23,788 nt of DNA. It comes from a virus. The notes below the pieces were generated by a model. That model had not been told where the DNA came from and ran no database searches. It saw only the letters and a program-made list of their open reading frames with translations. Where the stretch lies: the IMG/VR virus record IMGVR_UViG_3300009609_000065, positions 1-23,788 of that record. One strand, 5' to 3'. Shown in pieces: positions 11,284 to 20,287 of the stretch. The translations under genes were made by a program, and so were the position numbers. The stretch's first letter is position 1. Each line of letters starts with the position of its first letter.

Positions 11284-13533
11284 ATGGAAATCGTGCAGGC
11301 TGTAGGTTCGGCTGACCACAATCTAGTTACTAAGTGGGATCAGCGTTTAAAGACGTGTCAACAGTCACGCCTTAATTTCGAGAAGCAGTGGCACGAGAAT
11401 CTATCGTTTTACTTCGGTAGGCAATGGATTGTTGCTACGAAGAACCCTAATGGGGGATTTCAACTCGTAGAACAACCGGCGCAAGACCGTTGGCGTGTTC
11501 GTCACACTGCCAACCGTGTGCTTCGTATTATCCGCAATGAAGTGACGAAACTATCCAAAGAAGAGCCTCAGTTCTATTGTGTTCCCAGGAGCACGGAAGA
11601 GAAAGATCGCCTGGCTGCAATGGCTGGCGACGCAATTGCTGAGTTCATTATTAGGACAAAGTATTTCAACTCAAAGCGGATGGAAGCTACTTTCTGGGCA
11701 GTTTGTTGCGGTACGGCTTTTCTGAAGAATTATTACGATGAATCCAAATTGGAACTAGATAACCAACCAGGCAAGATCGACTTTGAAGCAGTTACGCCGT
11801 TCCATTTGTTCGTACCTAACCTACAGGTTGTAGATATTCAGGAGCAACCGTATGTCATTCATGCACGAACGATGGACCCGGAAAACGTCTACTCTACGTA
11901 TGGTGTTGATGTACAGCCTGGTACGGATAGTTCCTCTGTTATTATTGATTCTCGATTCTTGACTTCGATCGGCATTAAAACTAGTAAGTCCGATCAAGAG
12001 AAGATGTGCTACGTCAAAGAAATCTGGGTGAAGCCCTGTAGGGAATTCAAAAACGGTGCCATGTTTGTTACCGCTGAGAACAAGGTCATCTACGTATTTG
12101 AACCCCAAATGGACCCGGCGGTAGACCCAGAGGCTCAAATGGGCCAAATGGGTATTCCTGGTATGGAACAAGAAGCATTGCCAGGTATCTCACCTGTAGG
12201 TCCAAACACTAATCAAATTCGTCCACCTATGTCGAACGAGCCTGGACTGAAAGATTATGAGCATGAGTACCCGTTTAGACACGGTAGATATCCCTTTGTT
12301 AAGATCGATCATGTTCCCACTGGCATGTTTTATGCTGAGTCTGTTATTAAATCTCTGATTCCCCTACAGAAGGAGTATAACCGCACTCGCTCTATCATGC
12401 TGGAAAGTCGAAATCTAGCTGGGAAACCGCAGTGGGGTTATGTCACGGGGTCGATCGATCCGAAGAAGTTCAATTCAAGGCCGGGACTACTTCTTGCTGT
12501 TCAGCTTGGCTTTGATTTTCCGAAAGCACTGGATCAACCGGAACTTCCTCCTTCTGTTACTAACGAGCTTGATGTTACCCTACGGGATATGGACGACGTT
12601 TCGAGCCAGTTTGAGATTTCAAAGGGTAGAACGCCTCCTGGAGTTGAAGCGGCGTCAGCTATTGCGTATCTTCAAGAGGAAAATGATACCATTATGCACC
12701 ACACCGTTGTTTCTCTTGAAGCAGCAGTACAGGAAACGGGAGTACAAGTTCTGGCAAATGTACACGACTTCTGGACAGAACAACGAATCGTGGCAATGAC
12801 AAGTAAGAACCAGTTTATGGAAGTGAAGCAATTCAAGGGTGCCGATCTAAACCCAATTATGGACTTCCGAGTTGAATCTGGTTCAATGGCTCCACGGAGT
12901 ACCGCTGCAAAGCAAGCATTTATTACGGAGCTAATGAAGATGGGTGTGATTGAACCTACTCGTGCTTTGAAGTACCTACAGATGAGTGAAACGAATAAGC
13001 TTTATGACGAGATGATGCTAGATGTTCGGCACGCTCAACGTGAAAATGTCTTTATGAGTCAGGGTCAAGAGCTTACTAAGCCTGACCCGAAAGCACAACC
13101 TATTCCAGATGAGATGGGTATGTCTCAGCCTGCCGTAAGGACTGACGTAGAACGTGATCCTATGACTGGCGAACCAATCACCGACGAGATGGGTCAGCCG
13201 GTCACTTATAACGTAACAACGAACCCGTATGATAACCATGACGTCCATGTTCAGGAACACGAAGCATTCCAAAAGACACAAGAGTTTGAAATGCTGCCCC
13301 CGCAGATTCAGATGATTATTCAGGACCACGTAGACCAACACAAGATGGAAATGCTCAAGCAGCGTAATGCTATCCAAACTGACGAAGCGATGAATCAATT
13401 GGGTATGTCCCAAGCCGGTGCCCAAAATGGTCAGAACGGCCCACCCAGTCCAAATGGTTCAGGAGCACCTGTAGGTGTTTCTTCCGGATCTTCTAACAAC
13501 GGAGCTAGTTCCAATGCCAATGGAAGTTCCTGA
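11284..13533 (+). CDS. portal protein, P22-like
   Basis: Dodecameric ring at one capsid vertex through which DNA is packaged and ejected. At 749 residues the length and the succession of motifs fit P22-type portals: an N-terminal WHENLSFYFGRQW segment, RHTANRVLRIIRNEVTKL, CGTAFLKNYYD, a central PFVKIDHVPTG and SLIPLQKEYNRTRS helix, and a C-terminal helical barrel with many Gln and Met. A Met/Gly/Pro-rich loop lies near residues 285-320, and the end is a low-complexity Gly/Ser/Asn tail. The stop overlaps the scaffold start by 20 bases. The ribosome binding site is weak (AAGAAG nine bases upstream). Confidence 0.85.
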   Translation: MEIVQAVGSADHNLVTKWDQRLKTCQQSRLNFEKQWHENLSFYFGRQWIVATKNPNGGFQLVEQPAQDRWRVRHTANRVLRIIRNEVTKLSKEEPQFYCVPRSTEEKDRLAAMAGDAIAEFIIRTKYFNSKRMEATFWAVCCGTAFLKNYYDESKLELDNQPGKIDFEAVTPFHLFVPNLQVVDIQEQPYVIHARTMDPENVYSTYGVDVQPGTDSSSVIIDSRFLTSIGIKTSKSDQEKMCYVKEIWVKPCREFKNGAMFVTAENKVIYVFEPQMDPAVDPEAQMGQMGIPGMEQEALPGISPVGPNTNQIRPPMSNEPGLKDYEHEYPFRHGRYPFVKIDHVPTGMFYAESVIKSLIPLQKEYNRTRSIMLESRNLAGKPQWGYVTGSIDPKKFNSRPGLLLAVQLGFDFPKALDQPELPPSVTNELDVTLRDMDDVSSQFEISKGRTPPGVEAASAIAYLQEENDTIMHHTVVSLEAAVQETGVQVLANVHDFWTEQRIVAMTSKNQFMEVKQFKGADLNPIMDFRVESGSMAPRSTAAKQAFITELMKMGVIEPTRALKYLQMSETNKLYDEMMLDVRHAQRENVFMSQGQELTKPDPKAQPIPDEMGMSQPAVRTDVERDPMTGEPITDEMGQPVTYNVTTNPYDNHDVHVQEHEAFQKTQEFEMLPPQIQMIIQDHVDQHKMEMLKQRNAIQTDEAMNQLGMSQAGAQNGQNGPPSPNGSGAPVGVSSGSSNNGASSNANGSS

Positions 13534-14356
13534 GTTCTCTTCTGAGAGTGCATCGCCCGACGCTCCAGAAGATATTGCTTCCCCGGCGAACTCAGATAAC
13601 GAAAACGGACAAGTTGAAGAGGACTTTAGTCTAGCTTCACCTTTCCTCAGCAAAATCCCCCCTCAGGATCGTCCTATAGTTGGGCGCTATATCAAGGACT
13701 GGGATGCGGGTGTAACCAAAAAGTTCCAGGATTATGCGGGTCGTATCAAGCCGTATGAAGCTCTTGGTCCTGTTGAAGAACTACAACAACAAGTAAATTT
13801 TGTTAAAGCTTTTAGAAGTGACCCCGAATTGGTCTTCCGACTGATGTGGGAAGGAATGAACGAGCAGTACGGAGAAAATTTCGAGACCGAACTGGCTCGA
13901 ATTCTACAAATCGAGGAAGCCATGAGTCAGTTTGAAGAGAACAATGAATACAATGGTGAGGAAGTTCCCGATCCAGATGAAGTCTTCCAGCAGAACGTAG
14001 TTCAAGAGCTAGAGGAACTTCGTGCTTGGCGGGATAACTTTACTCAAGCACAACAGGACGCACAGGAACAATCGCAACTTGACACTGTGCTCCAACAGAT
14101 GCATACTCAGTACGGGCAGTTCGACGAGGATTTCGTCTTGCTCCAACTGTCGCAACACGGTGACACAAACCGAGCTATTCAGGCTTGGAATGAAATGCTA
14201 GGACAATATAGCAGCCATAATGGTTCATCTAGACCAGCCCCAAAGATTATGGGGGGTCAGGGTGGTGTTCCATCGGGCCAGGTTGATACCAAGCACCTTA
14301 GAGACAAAGATCGTCGTCAGATGGTCGCTAACATGCTAGAACACCTGGGAGACTAA
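13514..14356 (+). CDS. scaffolding protein
   Basis: Probable internal scaffold for capsid assembly: 280 residues, acidic and helix-rich, lying between portal and major capsid as scaffolds do. It has a disordered N-terminus, charged coiled segments (VVQELEELRAWRDNFTQAQQ) and a short basic C-terminus (HLRDKDRRQMVANMLEHL), which in other scaffolds contacts the capsid protein. The frame is open from 13475, but the ATG at 13514 with GGAG nine bases before it is the better start. It overlaps the portal end by 20 bases, and its TAA is followed directly by the capsid ATG. The call rests on position and composition. Confidence 0.72.
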   Translation: MPMEVPEFSSESASPDAPEDIASPANSDNENGQVEEDFSLASPFLSKIPPQDRPIVGRYIKDWDAGVTKKFQDYAGRIKPYEALGPVEELQQQVNFVKAFRSDPELVFRLMWEGMNEQYGENFETELARILQIEEAMSQFEENNEYNGEEVPDPDEVFQQNVVQELEELRAWRDNFTQAQQDAQEQSQLDTVLQQMHTQYGQFDEDFVLLQLSQHGDTNRAIQAWNEMLGQYSSHNGSSRPAPKIMGGQGGVPSGQVDTKHLRDKDRRQMVANMLEHLGD

Positions 14357-15556
14357 ATGTCTGCAACAATGACCACCATGAATGGTGTCCTCAAGGAAAT
14401 CTATGAGGGCAACATTAACGATCAGCTTAACGAAGAGCGTCTTACGATTAAGCGGATCGAACGAACCTCAGAAGGAACTGGAACAGATGCAGTTGGCGGT
14501 AAGTACGTCACTTTCCCTGTTCGTGTTTCTCGTAACGCTGGTATCTCATACCGAGCGGAAAATGTGCAGCTTGCGCCTGCTGGTCGTCAAGGACTAAAGG
14601 CAGCGCAAGAAACGCTGAAGTATGGTTACGGTCGAGTTCGTCTCACCGGACAGCTTATTGCGCTCGCTGAATCAGATCGTCAGGCTTTCGCATCCGGTAT
14701 GGATATCGAAATGGATGGCCTAAAGAATGATCTGCTCAAAGATGAGAACCGGGTTGCATACGGCCATTTGGATGCTGCTGTCGCATCCGGTATCAAAGCA
14801 AAAGCAAGCGCAGGTTCAACTGGTTCAACCGTTACCGTCGATAGTACCCAGTACATCGAAGAGGGAATGGTTATCGACATTTCTAACGCTGGCACTCCTG
14901 TCGCTGGCGGTACTGCTCTTACAGTTGACGCTGTTCTTACTTCTACTACCTTCACCGTTGGTGTGGGTGCTCCTACTGTTGCAAGTGGTAACTACGTTAG
15001 CCGTACTGGCAACTACAACCAGGAGCCGACCGGACTAAATAAGATTGTCGATAGCACGGGTGCTTTGCATGGTCTTGATCCCGCCACGACTTCTAAGTGG
15101 AAGTCAGTTGAAGATGGATCGACCACAGCACTTACGGAACTCTCCATGATTAAGATGGTGGACGATGTTCGCACCGTTTCTGGCAAGGTTCCGACTGCTA
15201 TCTTCGCTTCTCTTGGTGTTCGTCGCGCATATTGGAATCTCCTTACTGGTATGCGGCGTTATAACGAGCCGAAGAACTGGGAAGGTGGTCTTACTGGTCT
15301 CTCCTTCATGTACGGTGAAAAGGACCTCCCGGTAGTTGCCGATCCTGATACTCCTGCCAAGACGATGTTCTTCTTGAATGAGAAGGAACTGAAGATCTGG
15401 CGAGATAAGGAATGGTATTGGGAGGATCGTGATGGTAACGTCCTTAAGTGGGTTACCGATTATGATGCCTTCGAGGGACTCATGAAGAAGTATTGGCAGA
15501 TCGGTACGCACCAGCGTAACTGCCACGGCAAGATGACGAACATTACTGAGTCGTAA
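14357..15556 (+). CDS. major capsid protein, HK97 fold
   Basis: A 399-residue protein right after the scaffold. The N-terminus carries an N-arm-like segment (MNGVLKEIYEGNINDQLNE), then YVTFPVRVSRN and a glutamine-rich turn before a helical segment (EMDGLKNDLLKDENR), the usual HK97 order. Residues about 150-215 are Gly/Ser/Thr/Val-rich beta sequence (STGSTVTVDSTQYIEEG), probably an inserted I-domain or decoration domain. The C-terminal half ends in YDAFEGLMKKYWQIGTHQRN. GGGAG lies five bases before the ATG. A hairpin terminator follows, as is common after capsid genes. Confidence 0.82.
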   Translation: MSATMTTMNGVLKEIYEGNINDQLNEERLTIKRIERTSEGTGTDAVGGKYVTFPVRVSRNAGISYRAENVQLAPAGRQGLKAAQETLKYGYGRVRLTGQLIALAESDRQAFASGMDIEMDGLKNDLLKDENRVAYGHLDAAVASGIKAKASAGSTGSTVTVDSTQYIEEGMVIDISNAGTPVAGGTALTVDAVLTSTTFTVGVGAPTVASGNYVSRTGNYNQEPTGLNKIVDSTGALHGLDPATTSKWKSVEDGSTTALTELSMIKMVDDVRTVSGKVPTAIFASLGVRRAYWNLLTGMRRYNEPKNWEGGLTGLSFMYGEKDLPVVADPDTPAKTMFFLNEKELKIWRDKEWYWEDRDGNVLKWVTDYDAFEGLMKKYWQIGTHQRNCHGKMTNITES

Positions 15557-15569
15557 TCCAGTCGCCGGG

Positions 15570-15619
15570 GATAGCGAGGTGGAAAGGGAGTGGCGTAATG
15601 TCACTCCCTTTTCACTATC
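15570..15619 (+). terminator. hairpin terminator after the major capsid gene
   Basis: aaagggagtg (15583-15592) pairs perfectly with cactcccttt (15602-15611), with outer pairing of gata (15570-15573) to tatc (15616-15619) and gtg to cac in between. The stem is strong but only a short T-run follows, so it may be a partial terminator that lowers downstream expression. Confidence 0.65.
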
Positions 15620-15631
15620 TGGAGTTCTACT

Positions 15632-15778
15632 ATGCCGTTTAAGTCTGAAGATCAACGAAGATTTCTTTGGAAAAACCATCCGGCGATTGCCAGAAGATGG
15701 GCGCATAAATACGGTAACGCACCAAAGCCTGCCAGTATCAAGAAAGCCGCAAAGAAGAGGATCAAAGATGCCAGATGA
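15632..15778 (+). CDS. small basic protein, 48 aa (SEDQRRFLW family)
   Basis: Starts MPFKSEDQRRFLWKN and continues with HPAIARRWAHKYG, a short basic helical pattern that recurs in phage and bacterial small proteins of unknown function and is often found near structural genes. The C-terminus is Lys-rich. GGAG lies seven bases before the ATG, directly after the capsid terminator, and the stop overlaps the next gene by eleven bases. The family resemblance is by memory of the motif. Function unknown. Confidence 0.7.
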   Translation: MPFKSEDQRRFLWKNHPAIARRWAHKYGNAPKPASIKKAAKKRIKDAR

Positions 15779-15878
15779 AGAAGTCCCCGGTGAAGATGTT
15801 CCTGAACCGCCTGAGCATTGGCACGAAGAAAACAAGTCAGACGTTCCAGAAGATGAATTGGAGGGGGTAGATGACTAA
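15768..15878 (+). CDS. very small acidic protein, 36 aa
   Basis: It begins MPDEEVPGEDVPEPPEHWHE and is acidic and Pro-rich throughout, probably disordered. It starts within the end of the preceding small gene and ends eight bases into the M15 lysin gene, so it is coupled to both. No strong ribosome binding site is seen beyond AAGAGGATCAAAG. It may be a real tiny protein or a spacer; it is not recognised. Confidence 0.5.
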   Translation: MPDEEVPGEDVPEPPEHWHEENKSDVPEDELEGVDD

Positions 15879-16644
15879 CCTCTATCCATATGGTTACGGC
15901 AGTGTTCGGCTGTCCTGGGATCAAATGATGACAAAATCCACTGTCTATAATCTGCATCCTGAATTACGCCGCCGCTTCCATGCACTCATTGATTTCGCTC
16001 ATAGTCGTACAGTTTCTCTTGGAGTAGGAACTGGATGGAGGATTCAACCTAATCCTCCGCCTCCGGGATTTGCTAGTCCGGGCAACTCCTGGCATGAATC
16101 GTGTCCGGTTAGTCCCACATCGGCAACTGCACTAGCAATTGATACTGTGCCGACAGCATCGTGGCCTTGGATGGAGAATAACTGTCAGGCATATGGACTC
16201 CGGACATTTAAGTATGTCAATAATGAACCGTGGCATATTCAGATGGTCGAAACACCTACAGGTCGGAAGTACGCTAGAGTTCTTCCTCCTGTAAATACTG
16301 GTTTTGTTCTTCCAACTCAACCAGACCAGCCAGATAAGCCTCCTGTTACGCCTCCAACACAACCTGTAGGGACATTCACCTTGCAACTACAAAAGACAAC
16401 GCTCGATCCTGCGAACCAGGCTGCATTGAGGGGAAACGGCGACGTCTTCCTGATCCAATATGTAGCGTCCGGACTATTTAAGCAAACGAATAGTCCTAAC
16501 TTCGACTGCGGCAAACCAGATGGTGACTATGGTCCACGTACTCAAACCGCCGTCCGTGAAATTCAGAAACTCAATCAGCTAACCCAGGATGCTATCTGCG
16601 GACCTAAGACATGGGGTGCTGCATTGAATCAAGACGGGGTGTAA
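15871..16644 (+). CDS. endolysin: M15 zinc peptidase plus peptidoglycan-binding domain
   Basis: A 257-residue lysin that should cut peptide bonds in the host wall. Residues about 28-125 form an M15 (VanY-like) peptidase: His75 in SWHES, Asp91 in AIDTV and His122 in EPWHIQ are the likely zinc ligands, with Glu119 as catalytic base. The usual His-x6-Asp spacing is widened to 16 by an inserted segment, which is unusual. A Pro-rich linker (about 133-170) leads to a peptidoglycan-binding-1 domain with DGDYGPRTQTAVREIQ and CGPKTWGAAL. GGAGGGGG precedes the ATG. It lies after the capsid gene, far from the holin. Confidence 0.82.
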   Translation: MTNLYPYGYGSVRLSWDQMMTKSTVYNLHPELRRRFHALIDFAHSRTVSLGVGTGWRIQPNPPPPGFASPGNSWHESCPVSPTSATALAIDTVPTASWPWMENNCQAYGLRTFKYVNNEPWHIQMVETPTGRKYARVLPPVNTGFVLPTQPDQPDKPPVTPPTQPVGTFTLQLQKTTLDPANQAALRGNGDVFLIQYVASGLFKQTNSPNFDCGKPDGDYGPRTQTAVREIQKLNQLTQDAICGPKTWGAALNQDGV

Positions 16645-16647
16645 CAT

Positions 16648-18924
16648 ATGACGTGGCCTGATTCGGTAGACGATCATCTGACTCTGGATGGTGTTAATCT
16701 TAAGAGCACCGAAGATTACATCATTGAAACAGTTGACCCTACGGCAGAGATCTTTCTTAAGAGCGAGAAAGTCAACATCGACGGTGATCTGTACGTAAAT
16801 GGTGTACAGATCGTAAATGACATCATCGCCGGTGACGATATCCACTTCTTTGGTGGAGACATTACCGCAACTGGTGATGCTACGAATCTGGACACTACTG
16901 AGACAAACATTGCGGGTACTCTAGATGTAGCCGGAAATACCACGATCGCCGGTGACACATCTATTACTGGTGATGTTACGATCGCCAACGCTACGACAAC
17001 TATTACCAGTGATGACATTACCTTCAACGGCAATGTTCTCATTAACGGTAAAGAACCTGTAGGTCTAGAAGACGCCTCAACTACCAATGTTCAGACATTG
17101 GGAATTATGGGTGATGGTTCTGAGTGTCGTGATCTGATTCAGGCTGCTCTAGATGACGCTCCGTATGGTAGTACACTTTGGTTTCCAAAGGGTGACTATC
17201 TTCTGAAATGTGGCATTCAAGCTCGTAGTAATGTCACAATGAGGGGAGATGCTGGTGCTCGGCTCGTCAATACACATCCCCTCGGGGTTGGTAATAACCA
17301 GACCTGCACTATTCTATTTCCCGGTCAATATCATCCTAACTGGCTCCACGACTCTTATAACGACGTCGAAGGAGACATGCAATATGATACGGTTTCAAGT
17401 CCCGTCTGGGGTGATATTACAGTTACACTGACTTCTAACACTTACACCTGGTCAGTCGGCCAGCTAGTAATGATTCACACTGATATTCGTTATCCATTCC
17501 TCCGTCGTATTAAGGCTATTTCAGGCAATGTTATTACTCTTCATAAGGGTTTTGATGTGGATTGGACTGGTCATCCTTGTTATATTACTAATGGTATTGG
17601 TGATGGAGTAACTCTTAACCCAATTGGTGACGACCCTCTTCTGATGCCTAGTGGATTTATCGAAAATTTCCATTTCCAAGGCTTCACAGTTCATAGCGCC
17701 GAAGGTTACTGGCAAGCTATGTCTGGTTGTTTGGACTCCACGTTTCGTGATATTCGTGTAGAAACAAGTGGTGCACTTCTATATGGTAATGCTTACACAG
17801 ATTGTCGCTTTGAGAATATTCGTGGCAACTACCGAACACGGTTTATTGAGATTATTGACGGTGCTCGTGGCAATGTTGTAACAGATATTGCTGGTACGTG
17901 TCACGAAGTAGGTCAGAACGTCTATGAAGACTCTGGAACTGTTCTAGGAACTGGTGACCATCTCTCTAATTTCTCTATTACTGAGGAAGTAGCTCGATCT
18001 GGTGCCATTCTTCGTATGACAAACGAGCGCATGACCATCACAGACGGCAAGATTCATCTCGTTGGACCAGATAATCCGTTCAATATCATCGAATTCGGAC
18101 TAAATGTTGATGATACTCGACTTTCAAATATCGATATTCACTTGAAGGCACCAGTTGAGGGTACTATTCTCCGTCTTAAGGACGTCATCAACGCTAATAT
18201 TGAAAATATTAATGTCAAAGCTCATGGTGGATATACAGCTACTGGTAGTGCATTGACTCTAAATGAAAATGTAGATCAGTGTGTTATTGATGGATTCTAT
18301 GCTCCTGATGGAAATATTGAGGTTGTTTCTAACTTTGAAGAAGAAACTGTTGATCTTACCATCAATAACAGTAGATTCAATACAATTCAGGGTGGTCAGA
18401 GCCAGCTAATTCCTGGTTGGGTGAAAGGTAAGAACACTAGCTTTACGAAGCGTCGTGAGGCTGAAAAACTCGCAGCGCATATGCAGTGTGCTAATGTTAC
18501 GGTTACTGCTACAACCGAAACCCCTGTTTGTGCTTACACGTTGCTTACTGGACAAGAATTGAATATCGCTGATGGATTTACTGTTTTCTGTGAAGTTCAG
18601 AAGAACGGTACTCTAGACGGCTGCTATGTTAAAATCAAGATGTTCAATGCTGTTATTCTAGACTTTACTATTCTTGCTGCATATACTGGACCATATGTTT
18701 TCCAGGCTGATATTCAGAAGGAAGTCAAGGTTTTCTCCAATCACGACATGGTAGGCAATGCTAGGGCCTTTAGTACAACTGGTGTAGCTGCTTCTAGTGC
18801 TCGATATGGTGGTGCTAGTCTTGCTGCTGGGGCCGTTTGTGGGGTTTACGCTTGGAAAGCAAATGCCGGCGATACTCTGATTGTTCGTCGTGTCAAAGTA
18901 GTTCCTAACCTGAGTCTGTTCTAG
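16648..18924 (+). CDS. tailspike with pectate-lyase-like beta-helix
   Basis: A 758-residue receptor-binding spike. Residues 1-20 match the start of the next fibre gene (PDS.D.L.L.G) and are likely the virion anchor. Residues about 40-135 are repeated beta sequence (IAGDTSITGDVTIA), a stalk. At about 151-200 comes the classic start of pectate-lyase-3/tailspike beta-helices (GIMGDGSECRDLIQAAL, then TLWFPKGDYLL), followed by a long right-handed helix and a C-terminal beta domain (about 640-758). Such spikes bind or cleave surface glycans, but the enzymatic residues cannot be judged here. GGGGTG lies six bases before the ATG. Confidence 0.85.
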   Translation: MTWPDSVDDHLTLDGVNLKSTEDYIIETVDPTAEIFLKSEKVNIDGDLYVNGVQIVNDIIAGDDIHFFGGDITATGDATNLDTTETNIAGTLDVAGNTTIAGDTSITGDVTIANATTTITSDDITFNGNVLINGKEPVGLEDASTTNVQTLGIMGDGSECRDLIQAALDDAPYGSTLWFPKGDYLLKCGIQARSNVTMRGDAGARLVNTHPLGVGNNQTCTILFPGQYHPNWLHDSYNDVEGDMQYDTVSSPVWGDITVTLTSNTYTWSVGQLVMIHTDIRYPFLRRIKAISGNVITLHKGFDVDWTGHPCYITNGIGDGVTLNPIGDDPLLMPSGFIENFHFQGFTVHSAEGYWQAMSGCLDSTFRDIRVETSGALLYGNAYTDCRFENIRGNYRTRFIEIIDGARGNVVTDIAGTCHEVGQNVYEDSGTVLGTGDHLSNFSITEEVARSGAILRMTNERMTITDGKIHLVGPDNPFNIIEFGLNVDDTRLSNIDIHLKAPVEGTILRLKDVINANIENINVKAHGGYTATGSALTLNENVDQCVIDGFYAPDGNIEVVSNFEEETVDLTINNSRFNTIQGGQSQLIPGWVKGKNTSFTKRREAEKLAAHMQCANVTVTATTETPVCAYTLLTGQELNIADGFTVFCEVQKNGTLDGCYVKIKMFNAVILDFTILAAYTGPYVFQADIQKEVKVFSNHDMVGNARAFSTTGVAASSARYGGASLAAGAVCGVYAWKANAGDTLIVRRVKVVPNLSLF

Positions 18925-18932
18925 GAGATACT

Positions 18933-19589
18933 ATGTTTCCAAATGACTCCAATGACGTTCTGGACCTACAGGGTAAGGACATTCGCTTTGCCGAAGACAC
19001 TAGCTTTGAAGTAGTAAATGGTAAGAAGCTAAATTTTGTTGGTGACGTTCGTGTCAATGATGTAGTATTAGGATCGGGTGAAGATTTCGTTACTACTGCC
19101 GAACTAGACACTGTGCTTGAAAGCTACGTTCTAGAAACCGATTTGGCAGCGTTCGATTATGTAACTCCGGCTGAACTAACTGCGGCGACAGCTGATATGG
19201 CTACCGATTCAGAACTCGCCGCTGCTGTCGCTCCGATAGCTAATATGGCAACTGATACGGAGCTTTCCGATGCAATCACTGCTGTCAAGCTGAAAACGAT
19301 TACAACATATAGTGGTACTTCTGTTACTTTTGCTCTTGTTGATGCATATCGTTATCTCAGATTCACTGGAACTAGCCCTACAGTAACTGTTCCTGATAAC
19401 GCTGCTGTGGCATTTCCTGTAGGTACTGTTATTGACGGAATTTCTACTGTTACGTCAATGACATTTGCTGCCGCAGGCGGTGTTACTTTGAACAAACCAC
19501 GAACTCTTGTCACAAATGGTCCTAAATCTGGCTGGACTTTGATTAAGGTAGCTACAAATGAGTGGGATTTGCATGGAGACTTCATTTAA
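18933..19589 (+). CDS. second tail fibre, N-terminus related to the tailspike
   Basis: A 218-residue fibre. The N-terminus (PNDSNDVLDLQGKDI) parallels that of the tailspike (PDSVDDHLTLDGVNL), followed by a GD..VN.V.L segment present in both, suggesting a common docking site. The middle is Ala/Glu/Thr-rich with repeats (TPAELTAATADMATDSELAAA, MATDTELSDA), likely a coiled stalk, and the end is beta-rich with SGWTLIKVATNEWDL. AGGAGATACT precedes the ATG at 18933. The TAA shares one base with the next ATG (TAATG). Confidence 0.78.
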   Translation: MFPNDSNDVLDLQGKDIRFAEDTSFEVVNGKKLNFVGDVRVNDVVLGSGEDFVTTAELDTVLESYVLETDLAAFDYVTPAELTAATADMATDSELAAAVAPIANMATDTELSDAITAVKLKTITTYSGTSVTFALVDAYRYLRFTGTSPTVTVPDNAAVAFPVGTVIDGISTVTSMTFAAAGGVTLNKPRTLVTNGPKSGWTLIKVATNEWDLHGDFI

Positions 19590-20287
19590 TGCTAGGAGTT
19601 ATTGCTGACGCTGATGCAGAGATTTGGACTCCAATTCGTCTAGCTACTCTTGAACTCTGGCTAGATGGTAATGACCCTGGTACTATTACATCTTCTTCTA
19701 ACTTAACTTCTCAATGGAACGATAAGAGTGGTAAAAATAGACACCATACCCAGGCTAACAATACGTACAAGCCTATTACTGGAACTCGTACAATTAATGG
19801 TAAGAATGCACTAGATTTTGATGGTACTGACGATCACATCGCATACGCTTGGACTGCTTTACCACAGCCTTTGACCATTGCTACAGTAATTGCTTCAGAT
19901 GCTGCTCCTGCTGCAGCAGTTCGTATTTATGGTAGAGGTACTGTTATTACGAACTTGAATGTCGGTCAGGGCACAACAACTTGGCATTATGCTGCTGGTA
20001 CAGGTCGTCTAGCTGGAACTCCTAATACTTCTCAACACACTCTTATCGGCATTTTTAACGGTGCTACTTTATCTTCTATGCGTCTAGATGGTGTGGCTAT
20101 TTCTACTGCTGATCCTGGTACTGCTGGATTTAATGCTGGTGCTGCTGGTGCAGTTGGTGGCATTATTACACCTGCTTCTTGTTTTAATGGCCTTGTTGGT
20201 GAGGTTGTCGTTGCTAGTTCTGCTCTTAGCGGAACCGATCTTACCAACTTGGAAAGCTATCTCCGCACGAAATGGGCTACGCCGTGA
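19589..20287 (+). CDS. LamG/concanavalin-like fibre or lectin protein
   Basis: The 232 residues have the LamG-like jelly-roll pattern: LELWLDGNDPG, WNDKSGKNRHHTQ, INGKNALDFDGTDDHI, a middle LIGIFNGA...SMRLDGV strand and a closing GLVGEVVVASSAL plus LESYLRTKW. Such domains bind carbohydrates or proteins, so it is probably a tail-tip or fibre adhesin. The frame is open from 19562, but the ATG at 19589 forms a TAATG overlap with the preceding stop and has GGAG ten bases before it. It lies in the fibre block just before the adaptor genes. Confidence 0.78.
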   Translation: MLGVIADADAEIWTPIRLATLELWLDGNDPGTITSSSNLTSQWNDKSGKNRHHTQANNTYKPITGTRTINGKNALDFDGTDDHIAYAWTALPQPLTIATVIASDAAPAAAVRIYGRGTVITNLNVGQGTTTWHYAAGTGRLAGTPNTSQHTLIGIFNGATLSSMRLDGVAISTADPGTAGFNAGAAGAVGGIITPASCFNGLVGEVVVASSALSGTDLTNLESYLRTKWATP

